A DNA stretch of 64,000 nt from Xenopus tropicalis (GCF_000004195.4 NC_030677.2:203388218-203452217); one strand, 5' to 3'. Shown: positions 32,385 through 45,400, counted from the first letter of the stretch. Numbers and translations: made by a program. Notes: generated from the sequence alone by a model not told the origin.

Positions 32385-33101
32385 CAATGTATGTATGTAT
32401 GTATGTATATGTTTATTTATAAAGTGCTACTTATGTACCCAGCGCTGTACAGTAGAATACATTAATACAAACAGGGGGTTAATAAGATAATAATAGATAA
32501 ATACAAAGGGGCTGATTTACTAAGACACGATTTCGAATCCGAATTGGAAAAATTCCGATTGGAAACGAACATTTTGCGACTTTTTCATATTTTTTGTGTC
32601 TTTACGATTTTTGCGTAAAAACGCGAGTTTTTCGGCGTCTTTACGATTTTTGCGTAAAAACGCGATTTTTTCGGCGTCTTTACGAAAGTTGCGCAAAGTC
32701 GCGATGTTTTCGTAGCGTTAACACTTGCGCGCAAAGTTGCGCCTTTTTCGTAGTGTTAAAACTTAAAAGGCGCGACGTTTCGCGCAAGTTTTAACGCTAC
32801 GAAAAAATCGCGACTTTGCTCAACTTTCGTAAAGACGCCGAAAAACTCGCGTTTTTACGAAAAAATCGTAAAGACGCCGAAAAACACGCTTTTTTACGCA
32901 AAAATCGCAAAGACGCCGAAAAAATCGCAAAATTACCGTTCATTATGAAAAAAATGCAATCGGACGCATTCGGCCCGTTCGTGGGTTAGTAAATGTGCTC
33001 CAAAGTATAACAATAAATACTAATAAATACAAGATACAGTTGCAATAAAGACACAAGAGAAAGGAGGTCCGTGCCCCGTAGAGCTTACAATCTATATGGG
33101 A
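32385..33101 (-). mobile_element. L2-like LINE 3' tail split by a MITE
   Basis: TTTATTTATAAAGTGCTACTTA, CAGCGCTGTACAG and, past the interruption, GTAGAGCTTACAATCTATA read as the reverse of an L2-type tail. The two parts are separated by the MITE at 32508-33001. A TATG run precedes it. Confidence 0.65.
32508..33001. mobile_element. Palindromic CpG-rich MITE, copy 3
   Basis: GGGGCTGATTTACTAAGACA at the left, GGGTTAGTAAATGTGCTCC at the right; the arms are made of repeated GACTTTTTC / CGTCTTTACG-type subunits. Confidence 0.75.
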
Positions 33102-33260
33102 CAATGGGAGTCACTTTGGTATGATTGGTGCCTGTAACTATTTCATGTTCAGAACATCCTCCCATTGGTTATGTTTGTGGCTTTATCCTACAATTTCAGG
33201 CTGAATGTGAGTTCCATTTAAACTTGCTTACTGTCTATATATATATATATAGCATCTACG

Positions 33261-33540
33261 TAGTGATGAGTGAATCTGTCCCATTTCGCTTTGCCGTAAA
33301 ATTCACAAAACGGGGAAAAATCCGCAAATGCGTTTGTTGAGCGTTTGTGGTGCCCATTTTGATGCGACCGTGCCTGATGTGACCGCGCCCAATTTGACGC
33401 AGCCGCGATTTTTTTTTTTGATGTGCAAAAAATTTTTCTACAGTGAATTTTTGCGGAAGTTTCGGGAAACAATTCGCCAATGGCCATATGCCGAAATTCA
33501 CTGCGAATCCATGCCTGGTGAAGAAATTCACTTATTGCTA
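33261..33540. mobile_element. MITE with TAGTGATGAGTGAAT termini, copy 3
   Basis: Left TAGTGATGAGTGAATCTG, right AAATTCACTTATTGCTA. Confidence 0.65.
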
Positions 33541-33568
33541 CATCTTAGGCAAGTGATAGCCTATAGCA

Positions 33569-33795
33569 CAGGAGTGGGCAAACTACGGCCCGCGGGCCAC
33601 ATCCGGCCCCTTGGCCTTTTTAATCCGGCCCGCGGACGACGCCAAGTCTCATCACGCGAGACTTGGTGTCATTGGCGGGCCGGAATTAAACAGACGAAGG
33701 GGGCGTAACGCTGGCCTGGCCCTGCCCACCCTGGCCCGGTCTGGCCCGGGGGTAAGTAAATGTGGCCCGTGAGCCAAAAAGTTTGCCCACCCCTG
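33569..33795. mobile_element. hAT (Charlie-like) MITE with perfect 8-bp target duplication
   Basis: Left CAGGAGTGGGCAAACTACGG, right TTTGCCCACCCCTG. CTATAGCA is present exactly at 33561-33568 and again at 33796-33803, the 8-bp duplication expected of hAT transposition. Confidence 0.9.
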
Positions 33796-33803
33796 CTATA
33801 GCA

Positions 33804-35069
33804 GTTTCTTCCTATTGCAAATCTCTCAGAGGTGCTGCATAGTAGTGATGGGCAGGTTTACCTAATTATCCAAAAGAACATAATATCTATGAACTAGCAC
33901 AAGTTCAAACTGAAGTACAATATTACATACCTTACGCTGCTGCCTACAATGGTTTCCCTCCCTCCCTGTAGCTCCTCCCCCACTGGGCAGGCTCAGTTTT
34001 AACTGGGAAGGAGGGCAGACCCAGGGACAGAATGTAAAAAAATTATACAAGAGAAATTATACCAGGAAGGCAAAGGCTTGATTCTCCTCTCCCACAGCGC
34101 CCCCTACCTGCACAAAGCTCATATGAATCCTTCCAACACTAAGGGGGTCATTCACTAACAGTCAGAATTTATTTTTTCCAATTCGGATTCTTTAGCTCTA
34201 AAAGTTGCCAAAAAAAAAGTATTTTCCAAGATTTACTATGCAGCAAAACTGCAACAATTCCCAATCAGAAAATACTCCTTGTAAAACTTGCCGAGATCAT
34301 GTAGAAGTCAATGGCAGATGTCCCGTCCCTTCCCTTTCCTGAAAGATCCTTCTTTGCTTCAAAACTTTAATTGTTTTTGGAGTTTAGATTTTCTTGCATG
34401 ACAATTAGAAAAAGTAGAGATTTTGGTGCGACAAGTAGAAAGATTCGTAATTTTACAATTTTTTCCTGAATTTTTTCAGTTCAGACTTTTTAGTAGATGT
34501 CAGACATTCATGAAAATTTGTTTATTCGAATTTTTGACAAGAAATAAATGAGAAGATTTTCAGTAAATCTATAAATGAGTACAAATAAGAATATGTGTGG
34601 CGCCATCTACTGACAAATAACAAGAACTGCCAGCGCCCAATGCACTGAAATACAAAGGGTACTGTCAGTCACAGAATCTCCTTGAAGATTTCAGTAATGA
34701 ATAGGTTAATAAAACGAGTGCATGGATCCTATTGGCTCCTAGCTCCGCGGCAGGGGTTGGCCGATGAATATAAAAGAGTGCATTGGGCAGAACAAGCCCT
34801 GAATAATGATTCATGAGTGTATCATTGATTGCAATGGATATGGAGTCATAGACACTGACCTGGGCACCTAGATCCTCTAAAGCATATGGGTCCATTATAA
34901 AACCATATTTACCTTTTTATAATATACAGTTTGGTCATTTCCCTATGGGACCAAATTGTAAATTGTATTGTAAACGGTGCTTAGTGATGTCATCAGTTAT
35001 AATTTCTTTCACATGACTCACTAAAACTTGTGTATTATTATAAATAAAGTACCCCCTTTTGTAAAATAT
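33804..35069. other. No gene; partial MITE-like A/T repeat at about 34141-34560
   Basis: The 34141 start (AAGGGGGTCATTCACTAAC) resembles the palindromic MITEs above, but the right end is not clear. The rest is unassigned. Confidence 0.35.
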
Positions 35070-35330
35070 GAGGATATTAGAAGTCAGACTGGGGGGTCAG
35101 ACTGGGGGGTGCAGGGCCCACCGGGGCTCCCGCCCCAGGGGCCCTGCAGGTGCCCCAGCCGCGTCCCCTAACCCCCCCCCAGGGGCCCCCCTAAATTGAA
35201 CGCGTCGGGGAGGAACAGTCAGTAGGGGGAGCACCGGCAAAGGTCGGACTGGGCTGCTGGGGCCCACTAGGGCTGGGGCCCACCGGGATTTTTCCTGGTG
35301 TCCCGGCGGCCCAGTCCGACCCTGCACCTC
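35070..35330. repeat. GC-rich inverted-repeat element (GTCGGACTGGGC...GCCCAGTCCGAC)
   Basis: Arms GGTCGGACTGGGCTGCTGGG (35242) and GGCGGCCCAGTCCGACCC (35307). A related right-end fragment GGGGCCCAGTCCGACACTG is at about 36250. Confidence 0.6.
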
Positions 35331-36732
35331 GGAGTTTCATGACCTTTATAAAATCACTCTGCATTTGGCCTTGTGTCTTTATATGGTCCTGGAACACCTC
35401 GGTGACTTAATGATAATATTCCTATAATTTAGATATTAAGTTAGATATTGGTTAGTAAAGCCCTTGGAGGAAGCTAGAGGATTATCACTGGTGACTTGTA
35501 AAGGACCATTGGGGTTAATTCCGCTATGGCTCAGGAAGAGCTATGCCCTTTCCTATACGGCCCAGGGATCTGGTGCCCTTTTGTACACAGAACAGAGAAA
35601 GGAATCGCCAACGCTCGGTCTAACCCACATTCTGGAGCTGACCAGCTTTATTATTTATACTATATGTGTCACTGTTTCTGACTGAATCAGCAAATGTCCT
35701 GATGGCAATGACTGAGGCCACACCTCACAGGAAGTGACAGAGCAGGAATAAGCCCTCAGGGCTGAGACAATGTTTCCTATTGGCAGTTAAATGGGCCGAG
35801 CTTACGGGTGCTTCCTGTTTCTGTTTCAAGAAGAGAGAAGGGGCGGAGCAAGCATGGGCTTTGTTGTGCAGAATGTCAGTTGCTAAACTACAGTTCCCAG
35901 TATCCTCTGCTGCTCAAAGGTAGATACCCGGCAGCTGTACAGCCCTGGTGCAAATGAAAGTAGGGACAGAGAGAGGGGTGGGCAGTGGTGCAAGGGGGAG
36001 GGGGTTGGTTAGGGGTGGGGGTCGGAGGGTGGGGGAGGGGGCTAGTGGACTGAGGGAACAAAGAGGGGGTGCTGATGTACCATGATGGGAGGCAGAGAGG
36101 ACAGACCCATGGGAGGTGTAGCTGGTTGGTACCACTGTGTTGGAGGGAGGGCAGAATGACATATCTGGCCCCACCCCATGCCATAAGGAGTTCAGGGGTT
36201 ACTTTATTGCTGCAGATAATTCAGTCACTCGGGGGTTAGTGAGCCCAGGGGGGCCCAGTCCGACACTGTTATTATCTGTATGTGCTACTGATATTACCCC
36301 CCCACGGGGCTAACACTAATGGGAAGCTCTGGGCTACTTACAGCCGCCCTGGGCTAATGTGTTGCCCCAGTTCCAGGCTATATAGATCCTCAGGGGATAC
36401 ACAAACCACTCACACACTGTATAAAAGGAACACAACTACAGTTCATCTCTTTAAAGGGCCAGTTGCCTATTAGTGTGTGAGAGAATGCCCTATTCTTTGC
36501 ACCTTTCCAGTTGGTCTTCATTTTTCAATAGTATATTAATTATTTGTGTTCCTCTTCTACCTCTTTCCAGCCTTCAGATCTGGGTCCCTGCGCTACCTGG
36601 GGTCACTCGTAACATCGGGGCGCCCAACGTAATATCACTGAGAGCAGCAAAGTGTAACCCTGAGTGGGACCAGCCTGCCAGGTACCCAGGCCCCACATGG
36701 CATAATATAAAGGGTAAATTTCCATTAGAAAG
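35331..36732. other. No recognised gene; G-rich tract
   Basis: 35960-36060 is strongly G-rich on the plus strand and gives long open frames on the minus strand by composition only. Confidence 0.4.
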
Positions 36733-37606
36733 TACAGGTATGGGTTCTGTTATCCAGAAACCCATTATCCATAAAGTTCCAAATTATGGAAAGGCCATCT
36801 CCCACAGACTCCATTATAAGAAAATAATTCTAATTTTTAAAAATGATTCCCTTTTTCTCTGCAATAATAAAACAGTACCTGTACTTGATCCCAACTAAGA
36901 TATAATTACCCCTTATTGGGGGCAGAACAGCCCTATTGGGTTTATTTCATGGTTAAATGATTCCCTTTTCTCTGTAATAATAAAACAGTACCTGTACTTG
37001 ATCCCAACTAAGATATAATTACCCCTTATTGGGGCAGAACAGCCCTATTGGGTTTATTTCATGGTTAAATGATTCCCTTTTCTCTGTAATAATAAAACAG
37101 TACCTGTACTTGATCCCAACTAAGATATAATTACCCCTTATTGGGGGCAGAACAGTCCTATTGGGTTTATTTCATGGTTAAATGATTCCCTTTTCTCTGT
37201 AATAATAAAACAGTACCTGTACTTGATCCCAACTAAGATATAATTACCCCCTATTGGGTTTATTTAATGGTTAAATGATTCCCTTTTCTCTGTAATAATA
37301 AAACAGTACCTGTACTTGATCCCAACTAAGATATAATTACCCCTTATTGGGGCAGAACAGCCCTATTGGGTTTATTTAATGGTTAAATGATTCCCTTTTC
37401 TCTGTAATAATAAAACAGTACCTGTACTTGATCCCAACTAAGATATAATTAATCCTTATTGGAGGCTAAACGATCCTATTGGGTTTAAATGATGTTTAAA
37501 TGATCTTTTAGTAGACTTAAGGTATGGAGATCCAAGTTATGGAAAGATCCCTTATCCGTAAAGCCCTGGGCCCAGAGCATTCTGGATACCAGGTCCCATA
37601 CCTGTA
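36733..37606 (-). mobile_element. 113-bp-core MITE, expanded copy 3 (reverse orientation)
   Basis: TACAGGTATGGGTTCTG at 36733 and CCCATACCTGTA ending at 37606 are the intact ends. Between them lie about five to six core units, one of which (near 37240) has lost about 25 bp. Confidence 0.9.
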
Positions 37607-39329
37607 GTTAGAAAGATAAATATTATGTGGAATTTTCTCTACGTTTGCAGGTCATTTTAGAGCAGCCCTGGTTGGGCAGAACAAAGATAAACCCTGAATG
37701 GAGGAGCTACGGTTCTGCTTCGTGCTGGTTCTGTAACCCATATCAACCAATAAACAACAAACGTTCATCGATCCATGGAAGCTGGAAGAGTAAAAGCAAA
37801 AGGCTGATTGGTTTATAATAATAATGGTTTCATATTGAGCAGCTCCACTTGTCATGAGCAAAGGGGGGAGTGATTGTGCATTTATTGCTAGTATTAGGCG
37901 GAACATCGCCCTCTCCTGGTGCACTTTTGGCAATTCACCGCCACCCGAGGCCCCTGATTCACTCCTTCAGTGCTGGCTTCCTAGATTCCATTCCATATAA
38001 GGGCACTATTGGCAAGGAATGGGTATGTTGTACCCAATATATATAGATAGTGAGTATAGGTGCCCAGCAACACCCACGGTCTATATTTTCTTACATTGGT
38101 CAGATAAATGGGAGTGCTGTTGTGGGTGGGAGGAGCAATGTTTTGCTACATAAAGTGACTGTGACCACATGAGACAGTGGCTCCTGAAACCATTGTTACA
38201 TTCTGTGTCCCAGGGGCCCAAAATACTGCTGTTCATACAGGCACATTGATTGGCTCCTGATAAAATGAGACCTGGTGTGAATGTGATGGGCCCTTAGATT
38301 GGTGGCAGGAATTGGGGGGACTATTCAAATAAAAGACTGGCACAGTAACGCCACCTTGTGGCTCAAATTAGGAAAATCTTGTATATTATTTAACTGCCCT
38401 ACTATTATTCTAATCAATTACACTGAGTCCATGCTCTGTGTTAAAGGGGAAGTTCACTATTATATTATCTATAAAAATACATACATATTATACTTATACA
38501 TAACATATATGTAAATACTATATATTTATATAATGTATAATATGAAAATACTATTTATATAATATATATGTAATACACCTTATATAATTTTGTCCTTTAT
38601 AAGAAATTTTTTTTTAATTATTCTTCCAATTCTGCCTCTTTACAGGGATAAAGGGGCAGCAGTGAGGCTCAGGGGTTGGCAGTGTTACCTGAGAGTGATT
38701 CTGGCCTGGGCACCATCTGCAAGGAGATGGGGGTGTCTGTGTTCATTGTGGGGTGCTGGGCAGCCGGGTCTGAAAATTAGGGGGGTAACTTATTTGCTGC
38801 CCTACATATACTTGGAGCACCGACTTAATGACTGATACCCATACCTGTAACCTTGTTATACGCTAAGGGGGGTTCAGATCACATGTTGGACCTCCAAAGG
38901 GGGCTTGGATAGAAAAACTCAGAAAGCCCATTCCTTATTAACTGACCCCTATGCACCCTGTTACACCCATCTTTACATCTTTCCCAATGTTCCCATCTAG
39001 TCTCCCTTCCTTCTGGGGGATTCCTTCTTCATCTTCCATTTGGCTTTACTTGGCTTCTCTGGATATAGAGATAACCCTGCAACGTGCTGTACTTGGTTTG
39101 TTCCATCCAACCCCAGCCCTACCCAGCATCCCATGGGGCAGGCACTCGGGGTCTCACTGAGTGGCCTGAATTCTGAGAGGGACTAATCCGGCCACAAACT
39201 GTGTCCCCTTAGCCCCCCCCTGTGTTATGTAATGGGGTTGGCCCCTAGATACAGGACAATTCATTTCATATAATGATAGACACCCCATGCCCCAAAGCAA
39301 AATTCATTTTTGTTTTTTATCCATTATCT
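37607..39329. other. No recognised gene; AT-rich patch
   Basis: 38455-38580 is a degenerate TATATA/ATACAT low-complexity stretch. The rest is unassigned. Confidence 0.35.
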
Positions 39330-39336
39330 CTATATT

Positions 39337-39339
39337 ATG

Positions 39340-39380
<41 letters not shown>

Positions 39381-39460
39381 ATAACTCTGTATCATCTATC
39401 TATTTATCTATCTATCATCTATCTCTGTATCATCTATCTATCTATCTGTCTATCTATATA
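39337..39460. repeat. ATCT microsatellite, left part
   Basis: (CTAT)n with interruptions such as CTCTGTATCAT. Split from its right part (41037-41959) by the Tc1 insertion. Confidence 0.9.
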
Positions 39461-41034
39461 CAGTGGTGTGAAAAACTATTTGCCCCCTTCCTGATTTCTT
39501 ATTCTTTTGCATGTTTGTCACACTTAAATGTTTCTGCTCATCAAAAACCGTTAACTATTAGTCAAAGATAACATAATTGAACACAAAATGCAGTTTTTAA
39601 ATGAAGGTTTACGTTATTAAGGGAGAAAAAAAACTCCAAATCTACATGGCCCTGTGTGAAAAAGTGATTGCCCCCTTGTTAAAAAATAACTTAACTGTGG
39701 TTTATCAATTTCAATTTTCAATTTCAATATCAATTTCTGTAGTTACCCCCAGGCCTGATTACTGCCACACCTGTTTCAATCAAGAAATCACTTAAATAGG
39801 AGCTACCTGACACAGAGAAGTAGACCAAAAGCACCTCAAAAGCTAGACATCATGCCAAGATCCAAAGAAATTCAGGAACAAATGAGAACAAAAGTAATTA
39901 AGATCTATCAGTCTGGTAAAGGTTATAAAGCCATTTCTAAAGCTTTGGGTGAACCTTCCCAGGAGTGGCCGGCCGACCAAAATTACCCCAAGAGCGCAGA
40001 GACAACTCATCCGAGAGGCCACAAAAGACCCCAGGACAACATCTAAAGAACTGCAGGCCTCACTTGCCTCAATTAAGGTCAGTGTTCACGACTCCACCAT
40101 AAGAAAGAGACTGGGCAAAAACGGCCTGCATGGCAGATTTCCAAGGCGCAAACCACTTTTAAGCAAAAAGAACATTAAGGCTCGTCTCAATTTTGCTAAA
40201 AAACATCTCAATGATTGCCAAGACTTTTGGGAAAATACCTTGTGGACCGACGAGACAAAAGTTGAACTTTTTGGAAGGTGTGTGTCCCGTTACATCTGGC
40301 GTAAAAGTAACACAGCATTTCAGAAAAAGAACATCATACCAACAGTAAAATATGGTGGTGTTAGTGTGATGGTCTGGGGTTGTTTTGCTGCTTCAGGACC
40401 TGGAAGGCTTGCTGTGATAGATGGAACCATGAATTCTACTGTCTACCAAAAAATCCTGAAGGAGAATGTCCGGCCATCTGTTCGTCAACTCAAGCTGAAG
40501 CGATCTTGGGTGCTGCAGCAGGACAATGACCCAAAACACACCAGCAAATCCACCTCTGAATGGCTGAAGAAAAACAAAATGAAGACTTTGGAGTGGCCTA
40601 GTCAAAGTCCTGACCTGAATCCTATTGAGATGTTGTGGCATGACCTTAAAAAGGCGGTTCATGCTAGAAAACCCTCAAATAAAGCTGAATTACAACAATT
40701 CTGCAAAGATGAGTGGGCCAAAATTCCTCCAGAGCGCTGTAAAAGACTCGTTGCAAGTTATCGCAAACGCTTGATTGCAGTTATTGCTGCTAAGGGTGGC
40801 CCAACCAGTTATTAGGTTCAGGGGGCAATTACTTTTTCACACAGGGCCATGTAGGTTTGGATTTTTTTTTCTCCCTAAATAATAAAAACCCTCATTTAAA
40901 AACTGCATTTTGTGTTCACTTGTGTTATCTTTGACTAATAGTTAAATGTGTTTGATGATCAGAAACATTTTGTGTGACAAACATGCAAAAGAATAAGAAA
41001 TCAGGAAGGGGGCAAATAGTTTTTCACACCACTG
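39461..41034 (+). mobile_element. Tc1-like transposon, 1574 bp
   Basis: Starts CAGTGGTGTGAAAAACTATT and ends with its inverse AATAGTTTTTCACACCACTG. The inverted repeats are about 200 bp long with an inner repeat (CATGGCCCTGTGTGAAAAAG against CTTTTTCACACAGGGCCATG), so this is the long IR/DR type. TA lies on both sides (39459-39460, 41035-41036), the Tc1 target. It carries a transposase with one internal deletion. Confidence 0.93.
39852..40815 (+). pseudogene. Tc1 transposase with internal deletion/frameshift
   Basis: The ATG at 39852 opens MPRSKEIQEQMRTKVIKIYQ, the first DNA-binding helix-turn-helix. Near 39948, after SKALG, the frame is lost and the rest continues in the next frame from NLPRSGRPTK to PTSY and TAG at 40813-40815. 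A segment that normally joins the two helix-turn-helix halves is missing and its length is not a multiple of three. The catalytic triad is intact in the second frame: D of TDETKVELFG, D of QDNDPKHT and E of PDLNPIE, with 34 residues between the last two (DD34E). So the catalytic domain is preserved but no full-length protein can be made. Confidence 0.9.
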
Positions 41035-41036
41035 TA

Positions 41037-41266
41037 TCTCTGTATCATCTATCTATCTATCTCTGTATCATCTATCTATCTATCTATCTATCTCTGTATC
41101 ATCTATCTATCTATCTATCTCTGTATCATCTATCTATCTATCTATCTATCTCTGTATCATCTATCTATCTATCTCTGTATCATCTATCTATCTATCTATA
41201 TATCTCTGTATAATCTATCTATCTATCTATCTCTGTATCATCTATCTATCTATCTATCTCTGTATC

Positions 41267-41304
<38 letters not shown>

Positions 41305-41375
41305 ATATCGCTGTATCATCTATCTATCTCTGTATCATCTATCTATCTATCTGTCTATCTAACTATCTCTGTATA

Positions 41376-41414
<39 letters not shown>

Positions 41415-41448
41415 ATCTATCTCTGTATCATGTATCTATCTCTGTATC

Positions 41449-41508
<60 letters not shown>

Positions 41509-41580
41509 CTGTATCATCTATCAATCTATCTCTGTATCATCTATCTATCTCTGTATCATCTATCAATCTATCTCTGTATC

Positions 41581-41622
<42 letters not shown>

Positions 41623-41666
41623 ATATCTCTGTATCATCTATCTATCTCTGTATCATCTATCTACTG

Positions 41667-41727
<61 letters not shown>

Positions 41728-41827
41728 CTCTCTGTATCATCAATCTATCTCTGTATCATCTATCTATCTATCTATCTATCTATATATCTCTGTATCATCT
41801 ATCTATCTCTGTATCATCTATCTACTG

Positions 41828-41880
<53 letters not shown>

Positions 41881-41959
41881 CTCTCTGTATCATCAATCTA
41901 TCTCTGTATCATCTATCTATCTATCTATCTATCTATATATCTCTGTATCATCTATCTAT
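41037..41959. repeat. ATCT microsatellite, right part
   Basis: Runs of (ATCT)n broken by CTGTATC at irregular spacing. Two blocks around 41700 and 41850 are near-identical (about 150 bp apart). Open frames reading IYLS repeats are an artefact. Confidence 0.95.
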
Positions 41960-42120
41960 TTTTTTTTGTAGCTTCTGATGAAGTGGCGCTTGAGCCATGA
42001 AACGCGTTAAGCTGGGGGGTCTGAGTTACACAATATGGTTTTAATTTAAGTTTATAATAAAGGATATTTTTATTTATTAAGTGTTCCTGGCGTGCTCCAT
42101 CCTACCTAATAATTTTATGA
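41960..42120 (+). mobile_element. Probable Penelope-like element remnant
   Basis: GATGAAGTGGCGCTTGAGCC, GAAACGCGTTAAGC and a downstream AATAAAGGAT segment are arranged as in the terminal repeats of Penelope-like elements. It abuts the microsatellite directly. No reverse transcriptase is present. Assigned from memory of the family. Confidence 0.45.
41970..42013 (+). ncRNA. Hammerhead-ribozyme-like motif (Penelope-like element type)
   Basis: Helix I AGCTT (41970-41974) pairs perfectly with AAGCT (42009-42013). Core CTGATGA is at 41975-41981. Helix II GTGGC (41983-41987) pairs with GCCAT (41994-41998) around loop GCTTGA. GAAA is at 41999-42002. A two-base-pair helix III (AC/GT) with a GC loop follows, then the GTT cleavage-site triplet at 42006-42008. 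One extra A (41982) separates the core from helix II, which departs from the consensus, so activity is uncertain. Small hammerheads with a tiny helix III are known from Penelope-like retroelements. Confidence 0.45.
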
Positions 42121-42481
42121 GAATAAATGATATGGGGTAACAGGGGCAGTGCTAGTGGCTCAGTGTTTGTTCCCCACACACAGTACAGGTTGGGCTCCTC
42201 CTTGATAAGAGCCTGAGAAGCTTCCTTGCAGTTGGTCACAGGGGGAACAAAACTACCACAAATGGGAACTTTTCATGTTTATTGATGAGATTAATGAAAT
42301 ACAATATTCCAATATCAACAATGATTTGTGGTACAACTTTCTGCAGGATCAGCAATCTAAGGAACTCAAGCAGTCGAGCTCAGCGCAGTCCAGTAGGAAC
42401 CTCAGGAACAGGGGACTCGGGAACTTGAGATCTTTATCAGAGGGTTCCGGATCAGCAGATTCAGGATGGAAAGGTCAGCAG
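42121..42481. other. No recognised gene; left flank of the satellite
   Basis: Unique-looking sequence with one open frame running into the first satellite units. Confidence 0.35.
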
Positions 42482-45400
42482 GAACAGCCCCCAACCCATA
42501 GCAATTCCCCTATAGAGAGATACCATCAAAATGGCTGCATGGTTATTTTTCTGTATTAAGCACAATCCTGCAGTAACAGCCCCCAAACCATACCCAATGC
42601 CTGGACAGAGCGATACCATCAAAATGGCTGCATGGTTATTTCTCTCTACTAAGCACAATCTTGCAGAAACAGCCCCGAAACCATTCCCAATCCCAGGACA
42701 GAGCAATACCATCATAATGGCTGCATGGTTATTTCTCTGTACCAAGCACAATCCTGCAGAAACAGCCCCCAAACCATACCCAATCCTACAGGAAAAGCCT
42801 CCAAACCATACCCAATGCCTTGACAGAGCGATACCATCATAATGGCTGCATGGTTATTTCTCTGTACTAAACACAATCCTGCAGAAACAGCCCCCAAACC
42901 ATACCCAATCCTGCAGAAACAGCCCCCAAACCATTCCCAATCCCAGGACAGAGCAATACCATCATAATGGCTGCATGGTTATTTCTCTGTACTAAACACA
43001 ATCCTTCAGAAACAGCCCCCAAACCATACCCAATCCTACAGAAACAGCCCCCAAACCATACCCAATCCTGCAGGAACAGCCCCCAAACCATGCCTAATGC
43101 CTGGACAGAGCGATACCATCATAATGGCTGCATGGTTATTTCTCTGTACTAAGTACAATCCTGCAGGAACAGCCCCCAAACCATACCCAATCCATAGACA
43201 GAGCAATACCATCAAAATGGCTGCATGGTTATTTCTCTGTACTAAGCACAATCCTGCAGGAACAGCCCCCAAACCATACCCAATCCATAGACAGAGCAAT
43301 ACCATCAAAATGGCTGCATGGTAATTTCTCTGTACTAAGCACAATCCTGAAGAAACAGCCCCCAAACCATTCCCAATCGTGCAGAAACAGCCCCCAAACC
43401 ATTCCCAATCCCAGGACAGAGCAATACCATCATAATGGCTGCATGTTTATTTTTCTGTACTAAGTACAATCCTGCAGGAACAGCTCGCAAACCATACCCA
43501 AACCTTCAGAAGCAGCCCCCAAACCATTCCCAATCCCAGGACAAAGCAATACCATCATAATGGCTGCATGGTTATTTCGCTGTACTAAGCACAATCCTGC
43601 AGAAACAGCCCCCAATCCATTCCCAATCCCAGGACAGAGCAATACCATCATAATGGCTGCATGGTTATTTCTCTGTACTAAGTACAATCCTGCAGGAACA
43701 GCTTGCAAACCATACCCAATCCTGCAGAAACAGCCCCCAAACCATTCCCAATCCCAGGACAGAGCAATACCATCATAATGGCTGCATGGTTATTTCTCTG
43801 TACTAAACACAATCCTGCAGAAACAGCCCCAAAACCATTCCCAATCCCAGGACAGAGCAATACCATCATAATGGCTGCATGGTTATTTCTCTGTACTAAG
43901 TACAATCCTGCAGAAACAGCCCCCAAACCATTTCCAATCCCAGGACAGAGCAATACCATCATAATGGCTGCATGGTTATTTCTCTGTACTAAGCACAATC
44001 CTGCAGGAACAGCCCCCAAACCATTCCCAATCCTTCAGAAACAGCCCCCAAACCATTCCCAATCCCAGGACAGAGCAATACCATCATAATGGCTGCATGG
44101 TTATTTCTCTGTACTAAACACAATCCTGCAGAAACAGCCCCAAAACCATTCCCAATCCTGCAGAAACAGCCCCCAAACCATTCCCAATCCCAGGACAGAG
44201 CAATACCATCATAATGGCTGCATGGTTATTTCTGTGTACTAAGCACAATCCTGCAGAAACAGCCCCCAAACCATACCCAATCCAAGGACAGAGCAATACC
44301 ATCATAATGGCTGCATGGTTATTTCTCTGTACTAAGCACAATCCTGCAGGAACAGCCCCCAAACTGTTCCCAATCCTGCAGAAACAGCCCCCAAACCATT
44401 CCCAATCCCAGGACAGAGCAATACCATCATAATGGCTGCATGGTTATTTCTCTGTACTAAGTACAATCCTGCAGGAACAGCTCGCAAACCATACCCAATC
44501 CTGTAGAAACAGCCCCCAAACCATTCCCAATCCCAGGACAGAGCGATACTATCATAATGGCTGCATGGTTATTTCTCTGTACTTAGTACAATCCTGCAGG
44601 ATCAGCCCCCAAACCATTCCCAATCCCAGGACAGAGCAAAACCATCATAATGGCTGCATGGTTATTTCTCTGTACTAAGTACAATCCTGCAGGAACAGCT
44701 CGCAAACCATACCCAATCCTGCAGAAACAGCCCCCAAACCATTCCCAATCCCAGGACAGAGCAATACCATCATAATGGCTGCATGGTTATTTCTCTGTAC
44801 TAAGATCAATCCTGCAGAAACAGCCCCAAACCATTCCCAATCCCAGGACAGAGCAATACCATCATAATGGCTGCATGGTTATTTCTCTGTACTAAGCACA
44901 ATCCTGCAGAAACAGCCCCCAAACCATTCCCAATCCTGCAGAAACAGCCCCCAAACCATACCCAATCCTGCAGAAACAGCCCCCAAACCATACCCAATCC
45001 CAGGACAGAGCAATACCATCATAATGGCTGCATGGTTATTTCTCTGTACTTAGTACAATCCTGCAGGAACAGCACCCAAACCATTCCCAATCCCAGGACA
45101 GAGCAATACCATCATAATGGCTGCATGGTTATTTCTCTGTACTAAGCACAATCCTGCAGAAACAGCCCCCAAACCATTCCCAATCCTGCAGAAACAGCCC
45201 CCCAAACCATACCCAATCCTGCAGAAACAGCCCCCAAACCATACCCAATCCCAGGACAGAGCAATACCATCATAATGGCTGCATGGTTATTTCTCTGTAC
45301 TAAGTACAATCCTGCAGGAACCGCTCGCAAACCATACCCAATCCTTCAGAAACAGCCCCCAAACCATTCCCAATCCCAGGACAGAGCAATACCATCATAA

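Noticed and set aside
35888..36184. Pro/Ser-rich 98-residue open frame
   Set aside because: Composition effect of a G-rich tract on the opposite strand.
41430..41978. 182-residue open frame of IYLS repeats
   Set aside because: Translation of an ATCT microsatellite.
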